A stretch of 58,131 nt of DNA from Saccharofermentans sp. (GCA_024403655.1 JAKSRK010000003.1:1-58131); one strand, 5' to 3'; positions 25,952 through 34,670 are shown, numbered from the stretch's first letter. Numbers and translations: made by a program. Notes: generated by a model not told the origin, from the sequence alone.

Positions 25952-26837
25952 AAGAGTTTCAGATGCAAATACATATACTGCCCGCTACATTGACAGCATT
26001 CTTATTAAGCAGCGTCTTATAGATTCGGTTGTAGCAGATACCAAGACGGAGATCTTCGGAGAAGTTTTCAGCAGCCCCGTTATGACGCCGGCTTTTTCCC
26101 ATCTTAAGAACTTCGGCGGAAGAGAACTTACGGGACTTGAAGAGTACTCTGTAGCTGCCCGCGAGCTGAATATTTTGAATTTTGTCGGCATGATGGAGAA
26201 TGACGACTTCGCGAAGATAATTAAGACGGGTGCCAAGACGATAAGAATAGTAAAGCCTTATGCGGATAACGGCAAGGTAAGAGATCAGATGCAGTTCGCG
26301 CAGGAAGCGGGAGCCTTCGGTATAGGAATGGATATTGACCATATCTTCGGCGAGAACGGTACAGACGTATGTATGGGTGAGGAGATGGCAGTCCAGACCT
26401 CTGATATGATCAGAACTTATATCGAATCTACTTCGCTTCCTTTTGTAGTAAAGGGTGTATTAAGCGTTGAGGATGCGGTTAAGTGCGCAGAGCTTGGAGC
26501 AAAGGCGATCATCGTAAGTCACCATCACGGCAGACTTCCTTATGCTGTTCCGCCCATGCTGGTTCTTCCTGAGATAAAGGAAGCACTTAAGGGAGCTGAT
26601 GTGAAGATAATCGTCGACTGCGGAATCGAGAGCGGAACTGATGTCTATAAGGCCCTGGCCCTGGGTGCGGATGCTGCCGCAGTAGGAAGATCCATGATCC
26701 CTTCTCTTGAGAAGGATGGCGTTGAAGGTGTTAAGCAGTTCATCTCCAGAGTGAATAACGAACTGAGGTTCGCCATGAGCTGTACCGGCTTTGCAACAAC
26801 AGCAGAAGTAGATGACAGCTGCCTCGTTATAAATTAA
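25941..26837 (+). CDS. FMN-dependent alpha-hydroxy-acid oxidizing protein
   Basis: A 298-residue TIM-barrel protein of the FMN-dependent alpha-hydroxyacid dehydrogenase family, shorter than the usual 350-380 residues. The active-site region IVSHHHGRLPYAVPP near residue 195 has the catalytic His and Arg, but lacks the usual second Gly of SNHGGRQ. FMN phosphate binding is in IIVDCGIESGTDVYKALALGADAAAVGRS near 222-252. It would oxidise a 2-hydroxy acid to the 2-oxo acid. The ribosome site AAGGAG sits inside the upstream isomerase gene. Together they may convert a sugar-derived hydroxy acid; that is inferred. Confidence 0.83.
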   Translation: MEYKRVSDANTYTARYIDSILIKQRLIDSVVADTKTEIFGEVFSSPVMTPAFSHLKNFGGRELTGLEEYSVAARELNILNFVGMMENDDFAKIIKTGAKTIRIVKPYADNGKVRDQMQFAQEAGAFGIGMDIDHIFGENGTDVCMGEEMAVQTSDMIRTYIESTSLPFVVKGVLSVEDAVKCAELGAKAIIVSHHHGRLPYAVPPMLVLPEIKEALKGADVKIIVDCGIESGTDVYKALALGADAAAVGRSMIPSLEKDGVEGVKQFISRVNNELRFAMSCTGFATTAEVDDSCLVIN

Positions 26838-26839
26838 TG

Positions 26840-26867
26840 TTGATTTTCTCGTTTCCCTATGTATACT
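26840..26867 (+). promoter_or_regulatory. promoter candidate for gene 26903
   Basis: TTGATT (26840-26845), a 16-bp spacer and TATACT (26862-26867) lie immediately after the oxidase stop codon. Transcription would start near 26874 and give a short leader. Confidence 0.55.
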
Positions 26868-26902
26868 AGTAGGTGGAATTTTGGGAAAAGAGGTATATTC
26901 AT

Positions 26903-27388
26903 ATGACTGCAACAAGAGTTAAGGGCTTGCTGTTTCTTTTTAGTGGCGTTTTTTTGGCTGTGTGCTGTTTTCTTCCGATTAGGGTAATGACATCTTTGAT
27001 GTCAGATCAGTCAAAAATCAAAGAGAATGTTTCGCTTATGCCGTCACTTCCGGGCTTTATATTGTTTTTGCTGGCGTGCGTATGTATTATCGTTCCGCTT
27101 GTAGGTCTTCAGAAGAAGGCCCCGCTGGTAGGTGTTATTACAGCTATTACAACAATCGGAATTTTGGTGTACATCACCGCAAAGACTGTTCCTGCTCAGA
27201 TGGCTACCAATGCGGCAATTAGTGAGATTTCTGTTATAGCAGGACTTACTACCGCGTCTGACAAGCTTCATCCGATGCTGGTATCGATTACATACGAGAA
27301 CGGATTCGGTTTCTACCTCATGATAATTGCTGCACTTGTTGTGGGCGTTATGAGCTTTTTCTACGGACTTGCAGAGTCTGATTATTAA
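26903..27388 (+). CDS. four-TM membrane protein, tandem paralogue 1
   Basis: A 161-residue protein with hydrophobic segments at about residues 8-28, 52-73, 79-99 and 130-152. It begins MTATRVKGLLFLF. The start at 26903 follows AGAGGT; a frame starting at 26873 overlaps the promoter and is less likely. It is clearly related to the next gene, sharing VKGLLFL/FKGLMFL, AVCCFLPI/AVCCFFPI, LACVCII/LSCVCII and PLVG blocks. Function unknown. Confidence 0.75.
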   Translation: MTATRVKGLLFLFSGVFLAVCCFLPIRVMTSLMSDQSKIKENVSLMPSLPGFILFLLACVCIIVPLVGLQKKAPLVGVITAITTIGILVYITAKTVPAQMATNAAISEISVIAGLTTASDKLHPMLVSITYENGFGFYLMIIAALVVGVMSFFYGLAESDY

Positions 27389-27412
27389 TACGCAATTAGT
27401 ATGATTTTAAAA

Positions 27413-27438
27413 GAACAGCCTTCGCGGCTGTTCTTTTT
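27413..27438 (+). terminator. Rho-independent terminator after paralogue 1
   Basis: GAACAGCC and GGCTGTTC form a perfect stem around TTCGC, followed by five T. It is nearly identical to the terminator at 27968-27994. Confidence 0.88.
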
Positions 27439-27484
27439 GCATATATGCTGTAAAGTAAGTGGAATCCGGGGGAAGAGTATTCAT

Positions 27485-27940
27485 ATGAGTGCAACAAAAT
27501 TTAAGGGACTTATGTTTCTTGTTAGCGGCGTTATTATGGCCGTATGCTGCTTTTTCCCGATTCAGACATGTACAGCTTTCCTGTCAGACGGCTCAAAGGA
27601 GGTTAGTGTCGTATCCTTGATACCGTCGATGCAGGGACTTTTGCTTTTTATGTTGTCTTGTGTATGTATTATCCTGCCGCTTGTAGGGGTTCAGTCGAAG
27701 TCTCCTCTTGTGGGGACAATTACCGGAATAGCTGCCGGCGCTATTCTTATGTATGTGAACATTAAACCTAACAGAGGCGAAGAAGAGATAATCGACACGA
27801 CAATTCGAGCTTTCTACCATAAGCCGATTGTGATGTCGACCCAGTACGCGAATGCATACGGGTTTTATCTCATAATTATTGCTGCACTAATTGTGATTTT
27901 CATGGGTTTTGTTTACGGGCTCGCGGAGCCGGATGATTAA
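27485..27940 (+). CDS. four-TM membrane protein, tandem paralogue 2
   Basis: A 151-residue protein starting MSATKFKGLMFLV at ATG 27485 after GGGGGAAGAG. A frame running back to 27401 would translate through the terminator of the previous unit and is rejected. Four hydrophobic segments correspond to those of paralogue 1; the loop between segments three and four is shorter and more acidic here (RGEEEIIDTTIR). Function unknown. Confidence 0.75.
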   Translation: MSATKFKGLMFLVSGVIMAVCCFFPIQTCTAFLSDGSKEVSVVSLIPSMQGLLLFMLSCVCIILPLVGVQSKSPLVGTITGIAAGAILMYVNIKPNRGEEEIIDTTIRAFYHKPIVMSTQYANAYGFYLIIIAALIVIFMGFVYGLAEPDD

Positions 27941-27967
27941 TCTGAATCAGGTAGAATTATTTTTGAA

Positions 27968-27994
27968 GAACAGCCCTCGCGGCTGTTCTTTTTT
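27968..27994 (+). terminator. Rho-independent terminator after paralogue 2
   Basis: GAACAGCC and GGCTGTTC flank a short CTCGC loop and are followed by six T. It is the duplicated counterpart of the terminator at 27413. Confidence 0.88.
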
Positions 27995-28050
27995 GCAGTT
28001 AACAATGTTACAATCGTAGCAGAGTTTGTGTTTAAAGGGTGTTATCGACA

Positions 28051-29268
28051 ATGAAGAAGGTTCTGATTTTCGGTTGTAATGAGGTGACCGATGCCCTCCT
28101 GTCTGTTTTGTGTTCAGACATAAGATACGTCAGTGAGATCTGTCTGGTCTCAGAGGATAAGGCATGTTGTGATGTACTTAAGAAGAAGTATTCTTCTCTT
28201 CCTGTAAGAATCACTACCGCCAGAGCAGATATCAACAATGAGACGAGCACCAAGATGATGCTCTCTATCATTCAGCCTGAGCTGATAGTTAATCTCGAGA
28301 AGCCTGAGCTTTGCATGAAGCTCATGAAGATAGCACTTTTCCAGGGCGCAAGCTATATAGATACTACCCTTTACCAGTGGGAAGATAAGGAACTTTTATC
28401 CAAGCAGTTTGAACTCTTCGGAGAATTCAGGAACAAGGGACTTACTGCCGTTACCGGCTGTTCGTTTAATCCCGGAGTTATAACTTCTCTTGTAAGAAGC
28501 GTGGCCAGAAGCCGCCTCGACAGCATGGATGAGGTCAATATATTTGAAGTTAATCTCAAAGCTCCGGCTCCTGTTACCAATATCAAGGAGTTTATTAATT
28601 CCGTAGAGTATAAGGCCAAGGAAGAGAAGGTTATCTTAATAAAGAACGGTACATCGGAAGAAGTTGCTCCTCTGTCTTTGAAGATTAGAAGAGAGATTCC
28701 GGATGTCGGCGCCAGAACCATGTATCTTCTTAACAACCTGATAGTCGAAGACTTCCTTAAGGAGATACCCGAAGTTCCCAATGTAAGATATTTCTCAACC
28801 TATAAGAGAAAGTCTACAGCGCTTATAGATACTCTTAAGGATGTAGGAATGCTGTCTGATACTCCGATAGAGATTGAGGGTGTTAAGATCGCGCCCATAG
28901 ATTTCTTAAGTAAGGTTATGCCCGTAGCATCTGATGCGGGAGAAGTAACAGGCAAGAGTGCTGCAGGTGTGTTTGTCAGCGGAATTAAGGACGGACAGGA
29001 AAGATGCGTCATGGCACATGCTGCCATGGACAACGAGGAGTGCAGAAGAGACAATGGTGTGGGAGTTAATGTCTTCTACGATGCTCTTGCACTGGCTGCG
29101 GGAATTAAGTTAATATCAACCGGTAAGTGGGAGAAGGCGGGAGTGTTTACTCCCTGTGCGTTTGAGCCCGATCTTCTCCTGGATTTAATGAGAAAAGACG
29201 GGTTTAAGTATTCGCTGACGGATGCAGAACCCTTAAATATTGACATGGGGGATGAAGCAGATGAATGA
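28051..29268 (+). CDS. saccharopine dehydrogenase-like oxidoreductase
   Basis: A 405-residue protein. MKKVLIFGCNEVTDALLSVL forms the start of a Rossmann fold, with FGCN in place of the usual G-x-G-x-x-G. The middle ADINNETSTKMMLSIIQPELIVNLEKPE and SYIDTTLYQWEDKE, then TGCSFNPGV, follow the pattern of the saccharopine dehydrogenase/carboxynorspermidine synthase family, which reduces Schiff bases between an amine and a semialdehyde or keto acid. ATG 28051 is preferred over GTG 28039, which lies almost on the purine-rich AAAGGG. It overlaps the response regulator gene by 8 bp. Confidence 0.78.
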   Translation: MKKVLIFGCNEVTDALLSVLCSDIRYVSEICLVSEDKACCDVLKKKYSSLPVRITTARADINNETSTKMMLSIIQPELIVNLEKPELCMKLMKIALFQGASYIDTTLYQWEDKELLSKQFELFGEFRNKGLTAVTGCSFNPGVITSLVRSVARSRLDSMDEVNIFEVNLKAPAPVTNIKEFINSVEYKAKEEKVILIKNGTSEEVAPLSLKIRREIPDVGARTMYLLNNLIVEDFLKEIPEVPNVRYFSTYKRKSTALIDTLKDVGMLSDTPIEIEGVKIAPIDFLSKVMPVASDAGEVTGKSAAGVFVSGIKDGQERCVMAHAAMDNEECRRDNGVGVNVFYDALALAAGIKLISTGKWEKAGVFTPCAFEPDLLLDLMRKDGFKYSLTDAEPLNIDMGDEADE

Positions 29269-29968
29269 TGGCAGAGCAAGGATATTGGTAGTTGAGGATG
29301 ATGCTGACATCAATAACCTCATTTACGATTCTTTAAGAAAGCACGGAATGGATTGTGTTCAGGCCTATTCAGGTACTGAAGGTCTTCTGAACTTCAAGAA
29401 TGATAAGTTTGATCTTGTTATTCTGGATCTCATGATGCCCGGTATGACCGGTGAGACTCTTACCAAGAGCATAAGAGAGACATCCAAGGTTCCGATTATC
29501 GTAGTATCTGCCAAGTCTTCACTCGATTCCAGAGTAGACCTTCTTGCCATGGGTGCAGATGACTTCCTTGCCAAGCCTTTCGAAGTAAAAGAACTTCTTG
29601 CAAGAGTTGATGTTCAGCTCCGTCACTTATCCAATATCGGAGAAGAGAAGAAAGAGGTGCAGAGCACCCTTAATTACAAGGATCTTGTTCTCAATAAGGA
29701 TACTTTCGAAGCGGTTCTTTGCGACAAGGAGCTTTTGCTTACAAGACAGGAGTACAAGATACTTGAGCTCTTCATGCTCTATCCCAACAAGGTTTTCTCC
29801 AAGCAGGAGATCTTCGAATATGCCTGGAACGAGTGCTATATCGGCGAAGATAAGACCATTAATGTTCATATAAGTAATATAAGATCCAAGATGAAGAAGA
29901 TTACTCCCGTTGAGTATATTGATACTATCTGGGGTATCGGTTTCCGCCTGGCAAAAGATAAATCTTAA
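29261..29968 (+). CDS. OmpR-family response regulator, cassette 2
   Basis: A 235-residue regulator. The acidic pocket EDD is at 12-14, phosphoacceptor Asp56 lies in VILDLMMPG, and KPFE contains the conserved Lys. The winged-helix domain has LTRQEYKILELFM and ends IDTIWGIGFRLAKDKS. ATG 29261 follows GGGGGATGA and is inside the end of the dehydrogenase gene, so translation is coupled. It begins a cassette of ATPase, two permeases and a kinase and is paralogous to the regulator at 14400-15065. Confidence 0.93.
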   Translation: MNDGRARILVVEDDADINNLIYDSLRKHGMDCVQAYSGTEGLLNFKNDKFDLVILDLMMPGMTGETLTKSIRETSKVPIIVVSAKSSLDSRVDLLAMGADDFLAKPFEVKELLARVDVQLRHLSNIGEEKKEVQSTLNYKDLVLNKDTFEAVLCDKELLLTRQEYKILELFMLYPNKVFSKQEIFEYAWNECYIGEDKTINVHISNIRSKMKKITPVEYIDTIWGIGFRLAKDKS

Positions 29969-30062
29969 TCCTTTCTTTAAGATTTGTTAGCGAAAGATGA
30001 AATATTGCCGTGGATAATGGCAGTATATGATACGCTGACTCTAATCTGAGAGGAGAATGATT

Positions 30063-30983
30063 ATGGATGATATGCTCTTAGTCGCAGAAGAATTATCCAA
30101 GGAATACAAAAAGGTAAAGGCGGTTGACTCCGTAAACCTTCACATAAAGAAGGGTACCATTTACGGCCTTATCGGTAAGAATGGTGCAGGTAAGACCACT
30201 ATCATGAAGATGATTACGGGTATGGCTACACCCAGCTCGGGATCTTTTACCTACAGTGGATTTGAGGGCGACAAGCGCGATGCATATTCTCGTATAGGAG
30301 CACTTATCGAGGCTCCGGCACTCCTTCCCAACCTCTCGGCATACGATAATATCAAGCTTAAGTGTCTCGCTTACGGAATAGGCGATGACGCTTACATTAT
30401 GGATAAGCTTAAGCTTGTCGGGCTTGACGGAGTAGCCAAGCGTAAGGCTGGCAAGTTCTCACTCGGAATGAAGCAGAGACTCGGAATTGCCATGGCTCTT
30501 GTAGGTGAGCCTGACTTTCTGGTACTCGATGAGCCCATAAACGGCCTTGATCCTCAGGGTATTGTAGAGATAAGAGAGATGCTCATGAAGCTTAACAGCG
30601 AGAAGGGTATTACGATTCTTATCTCCAGCCATATCCTTGAAGAACTTGCAAAGATTGCCAAGGACTATGCGATTATTAACGAGGGAAGAATCATCGAGGA
30701 GTCTACTCTTGAAGATCTTAAGCTTAAGTGCAGGGATAAGATCGTTATCAAGACTTCCAATACATCACCAGTCCTTCCCATACTTGATAGCAACAACTTC
30801 AGCGATTATCAGGTTATCGATTCCAATACTATATATATTTACGAGCGTCTTGGTGATATCTCGACTCTTAATATGGAGATTGCCAAGGCTGAGATTCCGG
30901 TTGAATCAATCGGAGTGCAGTCTTCCGATCTTGAAGAGTATTTCATCAAGCTTACCGGAGCTTCAGCCGGCGGCATAAAGTGA
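30063..30983 (+). CDS. ABC transporter ATPase, cassette 2
   Basis: A 306-residue BcrA-type ATPase. Walker A GKNGAGKTT, signature FSLGMKQRL, Walker B FLVLDEP with INGLDPQG, and H-loop SSHILEEL are all present. A C-terminal extension of about 90 residues resembles that of the ATPase at 13400-14314. ATG 30063 has AGGAG with 7-bp spacing, better than ATG 30057. It probably energises one or both permeases that follow. The 94-bp gap upstream contains TATGAT at 30026-30031 with TTGCCG 15 bp before it, a weak promoter candidate. Confidence 0.92.
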   Translation: MDDMLLVAEELSKEYKKVKAVDSVNLHIKKGTIYGLIGKNGAGKTTIMKMITGMATPSSGSFTYSGFEGDKRDAYSRIGALIEAPALLPNLSAYDNIKLKCLAYGIGDDAYIMDKLKLVGLDGVAKRKAGKFSLGMKQRLGIAMALVGEPDFLVLDEPINGLDPQGIVEIREMLMKLNSEKGITILISSHILEELAKIAKDYAIINEGRIIEESTLEDLKLKCRDKIVIKTSNTSPVLPILDSNNFSDYQVIDSNTIYIYERLGDISTLNMEIAKAEIPVESIGVQSSDLEEYFIKLTGASAGGIK

Positions 30984-30994
30984 GGTGAAGCAGG

Positions 30995-31948
30995 ATGTAT
31001 TTACGTTTTTTAAAGTCAGAATTATTCAGAGCCTCAAAGCATAAGTGTGTATATATATTGATCTTGGTGCTTGCGGCTGTTCTCTTTTTGGAAAGTATTG
31101 TTTTTTTGAAATTCTCGATTCCGGGCATGAGCCAGGATGACGTTTATTCCATGGGGCAGGAAGGTTATTCGGCCGAAGGAATGTCAGAAAGCTTCAATAT
31201 GGGCTTTAATGCCGGTCGTGCTGTTTCTCCGGTTGTTCATGATGAGGAGGAGGATATGTCAGAAGAGGATATTCCGGCATATACCCTTAGTGACTTTTGG
31301 GGAGAAGGACTCTTCTATAATGATGATTTCCCTACATTGTACTGGCTTAATGTAAGTTCATCCTTCCATCTTTTTGCTGTAGCTGTATTCACGGCTCTTT
31401 TCCTGGGTTCTACATATAAGTATGGTTATGACAAGAATCTTATTGTAGGTAACCGTTATCGTTTCTCGCTGTTTTTTGCAAGGATAACCGTCATTGCTAT
31501 ATATTCCGCAATCCTTTTGATTGCAACTTTCTTGATGACGGTTGTTTATGATTTGCTCTTTACCGGCTCGGTAGACTGGAATCTGGATTCGTCGGTATTA
31601 GGCTATTCGCTGGTATCTTTTGTTCTGTCGTTTGCTTTCTCAATGATTGCCGTATTCATAGCAACACTTACCAAAAATACAGCGGCATCCATGACTGTAA
31701 GTATAATGCTTTCCATGGGCTTCCTGTCTCTTGGCCTCTCCATCATATCTTTTGTAATGACTTATATTTTCCCGTCGCTTCCGTCGGATTTCCAGCTTGT
31801 TAACTATACGATTACTCAGAATGCAGAAGCACTCTCGCTTCAATCTACAGGCAAGGAAGTTTTAAGAGCGCTTATAGTAGCAGTTGTATATTCATTTCTA
31901 TCCATAGAGGGTTCACTTTTGATTATTAGAAGAAGGGACATCGGCTGA
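30995..31948 (+). CDS. ABC-2 type permease with large acidic loop, cassette 2
   Basis: A 317-residue membrane protein. The first helix lies near residues 18-38 and is followed by an unusually long extracytoplasmic loop of about 75 residues, rich in Met, Glu and Asp (HDEEEDMSEEDIPAYT). About five more helices follow, ending in a short RRRDIG tail. The coupling stretch GYDKNLIVGNRYRFSLFFAR corresponds to those of the cassette 1 permeases. The acidic loop may bind a cationic ligand such as a peptide. ATG 30995 follows GAGGTGAAG. Confidence 0.85.
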   Translation: MYLRFLKSELFRASKHKCVYILILVLAAVLFLESIVFLKFSIPGMSQDDVYSMGQEGYSAEGMSESFNMGFNAGRAVSPVVHDEEEDMSEEDIPAYTLSDFWGEGLFYNDDFPTLYWLNVSSSFHLFAVAVFTALFLGSTYKYGYDKNLIVGNRYRFSLFFARITVIAIYSAILLIATFLMTVVYDLLFTGSVDWNLDSSVLGYSLVSFVLSFAFSMIAVFIATLTKNTAASMTVSIMLSMGFLSLGLSIISFVMTYIFPSLPSDFQLVNYTITQNAEALSLQSTGKEVLRALIVAVVYSFLSIEGSLLIIRRRDIG

Positions 31949-31951
31949 CGA

Positions 31952-32752
31952 ATGTTCTCCAATCTGCTATATCTTGAGACTATACGATACTTAAAGAATA
32001 AAACGCTGATTTTAATCGAATTAGTTGTTCTTTTTGTGTATGTTGTTACAATGGTTCCTTTTCTCAGAATTATGAATGCGCCTTCCGGCAGTCTGGGCTC
32101 GGAAGAAGGTTTGGCTTATCAGTCTATGGTCTTCATGTACAATACCGGCCTGCATGCTGTCGTTTTGGCGCTATATGTGACCCGTGTGACCACGTCTTAC
32201 TATAAGAATAGGTTTTATATCAACATATATGGGGTTATAAGAAGCAGATTCAAGGTCTTCTGTGCGGACTTTGCAGTATTCGTGATTCTGTCAGCTGTCG
32301 CTACGCTTATCTGCATGGTGTGTTCGTATATTATTGTTCCTTATCTGGGAGGAATATGGTTTGTCAGTGAAATGTCATATGGGCTTCTGGTCGGAATCAC
32401 ATTTGTATTCCTAAGTGTATTATTGCTGATACTTATATCTTACGGATTTGCTCATATTCTTAAGAGAACAGTTCTGGTAGTTGTAGCAGTAAGCCTTTTT
32501 AGTATTGTTCGATCGATATCATACGATGCTGTCTATGTTATTGCGCACATGAAGGGAAATGAATACGGAATAACCCGCTTTGTATGTGAGGCGGCAGCCA
32601 TAGTTCTGGCTCCGGCTAATTCAGTTATTGTGTTCTTCAGTAACGAATTTCATATGATAAATCTTCAAATTTTATTGACTGCTACAGCACTAGCTCTTAT
32701 TATAGTCGTATCGTTTGCCGCAGTAGCGGTCTCAAGGAGGTTAGAGGTTTGA
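31952..32752 (+). CDS. ABC-type membrane permease, cassette 2
   Basis: A 266-residue protein with about six hydrophobic segments and almost no large soluble loops. Between the second and third helices, RFYINIYGVIRSRFKVFCAD matches the position of ABC-2 coupling helices. It begins 3 bp after the stop of the previous permease and its stop overlaps the TTG start of the kinase gene. Only one ATPase is present in cassette 2, so the two permeases probably form a heterodimer. Confidence 0.78.
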   Translation: MFSNLLYLETIRYLKNKTLILIELVVLFVYVVTMVPFLRIMNAPSGSLGSEEGLAYQSMVFMYNTGLHAVVLALYVTRVTTSYYKNRFYINIYGVIRSRFKVFCADFAVFVILSAVATLICMVCSYIIVPYLGGIWFVSEMSYGLLVGITFVFLSVLLLILISYGFAHILKRTVLVVVAVSLFSIVRSISYDAVYVIAHMKGNEYGITRFVCEAAAIVLAPANSVIVFFSNEFHMINLQILLTATALALIIVVSFAAVAVSRRLEV

Positions 32753-33657
32753 TCTGGCAGTTGCTCACCATAGTTCTTACCGTCATTTGTGTAGCATTAT
32801 TGCTGATGATCTTTAACAATCGCAGTCAGATAAAAAGTATTCGCGATCAGGTTCACTTCATCTCCCGTAACGATACCAACAAGCGTGTGTCTTTCTACGG
32901 TAAGTCCAGAAGTATGTCCCGTCTTGCAAAGGATATCAACTACATTATCGATAACTATAACAGCAAGGAACTGGAAATTAAGAAGCAGGACAAGGAGATT
33001 AAGGATACCCTTACCAATATGTCTCACGACATAAGAACCCCTCTGACTTCTCTTAAGGGCTACTTCGAACTTCTTGAAGAATCCGAAGATCCTGAGGAAC
33101 AGGCAAGATACAGACGCATAATAAGTGAGCGTATTGATTCTCTTGAAGAGATTCTCGAAATGATGTTCTTTTACACAAAAGTATCTAACGTCAACTATCA
33201 GGTCTCTCTTGAATCTCTTAATATGTCCGAGATAGTAATGCATACCCTTTTCTCTTACTTCGATGACTTTGAGAAATCAGGACTTACTCCCAATATCGAT
33301 ATAGACGAGAACCTCAACGTAATAGGCAACGAGCAGTCTATAAAGAGAATTATGCAGAATCTTATCAAGAACTGTCTCGTGCACGGCGATAGCAGCGTAG
33401 ATATCAGTCTTAAGCCTTCTGTAACGGACAGCAAGACTATAATCCTTATTGTAAGTAACGGTGTAAGAGAGAACGATATACCTGATCCACAGAAGGTATT
33501 TGACCGCTTCTATAAGGCGGATAACTCCAGACATGTCTCTTCCAGCGGTATCGGATTGTCCGTTGCCAAGAAGCTTACGGAGGCCATGAACGGTAAGATA
33601 TGGGCCGAATACAAGGATAACCTTTTCTCTATTAGCGTGGAACTGCCGGCTATCTGA
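32749..33657 (+). CDS. sensor histidine kinase, single TM, cassette 2
   Basis: A 302-residue kinase starting with TTG at 32749 behind AAGGAGG, overlapping the previous stop by 4 bp. One membrane helix (residues 3-22) is followed by a linker and MSHDIRTPLTSLKGYFELL (His93). The ATPase domain has NLIKNCLVHG, the F box RFYKADNSRH and GIGLSVAKKL. No extracellular sensor domain is present, as in the kinase of cassette 1. The partner is most likely the regulator at 29261, with the permeases providing signal input. Confidence 0.92.
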   Translation: MIWQLLTIVLTVICVALLLMIFNNRSQIKSIRDQVHFISRNDTNKRVSFYGKSRSMSRLAKDINYIIDNYNSKELEIKKQDKEIKDTLTNMSHDIRTPLTSLKGYFELLEESEDPEEQARYRRIISERIDSLEEILEMMFFYTKVSNVNYQVSLESLNMSEIVMHTLFSYFDDFEKSGLTPNIDIDENLNVIGNEQSIKRIMQNLIKNCLVHGDSSVDISLKPSVTDSKTIILIVSNGVRENDIPDPQKVFDRFYKADNSRHVSSSGIGLSVAKKLTEAMNGKIWAEYKDNLFSISVELPAI

Positions 33658-33658
33658 T

Positions 33659-33688
33659 TTGATTTTTGTTCTTTACGGGTGCTAGAAT
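33659..33688 (+). promoter_or_regulatory. promoter candidate for the diguanylate cyclase
   Basis: TTGATT (33659-33664), an 18-bp spacer and TAGAAT (33683-33688) lie in the short gap after cassette 2, suggesting separate transcription of gene 33723. Confidence 0.5.
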
Positions 33689-33722
33689 TAAGTAACTTAT
33701 ACAGTTCTTAAGGAGGTCAGAT

Positions 33723-34670
33723 ATGTTGAACCTTGATCCCAAGAATATGAGTAATGAAGATAAGCTTGAACTGGATGCGCTCGTCCTCGATACCTTAAGG
33801 ATGTATGCGACGGATACCATTTATTTCAAAGATACAGAATCCAGATTCCTTTGGAATTCCCTTGAACATGCAAAACAAATGGGAGTAGACGACCCGCGTC
33901 TTCTTTACGGCAAGTCTGATTTTGACTTTTTCCCAAGAGAATTCGCACAGCTTGCCCGTGATAAAGAGATTGAGATAATGAGGACCGGTAAGCCCATCCT
34001 GAATATCGAAGAAGCGCTCGAACGCGACGGTGAAGAAACTGAATTCTTCCTCGCATCCAAGTATCCCCTCTATAGTAAAGACAACAGAATAATCGGAACA
34101 TGGGGTATGTCACGTAATGTTACCGAGAGACGTAAAATCTCCATAGAGCTTGAGAAGTCTCTTAAGAAGGTACAGACACTTGCCAGAGTAGACGACCTTA
34201 CGGGACTATATAACAGAACATATTTCTACGAACTTCTGGAGAAGACTATAGCCATCTACAGTGAGCGCTCAGACATGACATTCTCAATCGTGGCAATCGA
34301 TGTAGATGATATGAAGTATATTAACGACCAGTACGGTCAGCCGCAAGGAGATGCCGTATTAAGACATGTTGCTTCCGCCATGAAGCTTAATTCACGTAAT
34401 ACGGATACATGCTTCAGAGTAGGCGGTGATGAGTTCATGGTCCTTCTTGAGGGCTGCGACAAGGTGCACTGCCTTGGTATCGCCAAGAAGATAGCTGAAT
34501 ATGTATCCGCCAACCGCGTAGACGTAGGAGACGGAAAAAGGGAGACCGTAACGATCTCCCTTGGTATATCCTCTTATGAGAGTGGTATGGATATGGCTGA
34601 AATCATATCCATTGCCGACAGAAAGCTTTATAAATCAAAGCGTAACGGCAAGAATCAGGTATCCTTCTAA
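33723..34670 (+). CDS. PAS-GGDEF diguanylate cyclase
   Basis: A 315-residue protein. Residues about 20-140 form a PAS-type sensor domain (YFKDTESRFLWNS, then GTWGMSRNVTERRK at its end). The cyclase domain follows (DDLTGLYNRTYFYELLEK at about 158) with an intact GGDEF at 234-238. RNTD five residues before it fits the inhibitory site for cyclic di-GMP, so both synthesis and product feedback are expected. No membrane segment is present, so it is cytoplasmic. ATG 33723 follows AAGGAGG. It is the only cyclic di-GMP gene seen here, and no EAL or PilZ gene is nearby. It is convergent with the aldolase gene. Confidence 0.93.
   Translation: MLNLDPKNMSNEDKLELDALVLDTLRMYATDTIYFKDTESRFLWNSLEHAKQMGVDDPRLLYGKSDFDFFPREFAQLARDKEIEIMRTGKPILNIEEALERDGEETEFFLASKYPLYSKDNRIIGTWGMSRNVTERRKISIELEKSLKKVQTLARVDDLTGLYNRTYFYELLEKTIAIYSERSDMTFSIVAIDVDDMKYINDQYGQPQGDAVLRHVASAMKLNSRNTDTCFRVGGDEFMVLLEGCDKVHCLGIAKKIAEYVSANRVDVGDGKRETVTISLGISSYESGMDMAEIISIADRKLYKSKRNGKNQVSF

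Noticed and set aside
27401..27484. N-terminal extension of the second tandem membrane protein
   Set aside because: It would be translated through the terminator of the previous gene and is not shared with the paralogue, while ATG 27485 has a good ribosome site.
29982..29997. TTTAAGATTTGTTAGC as a cassette 2 operator
   Set aside because: The period is 10 rather than 11 and the units differ from each other; kept only as a weak remark.
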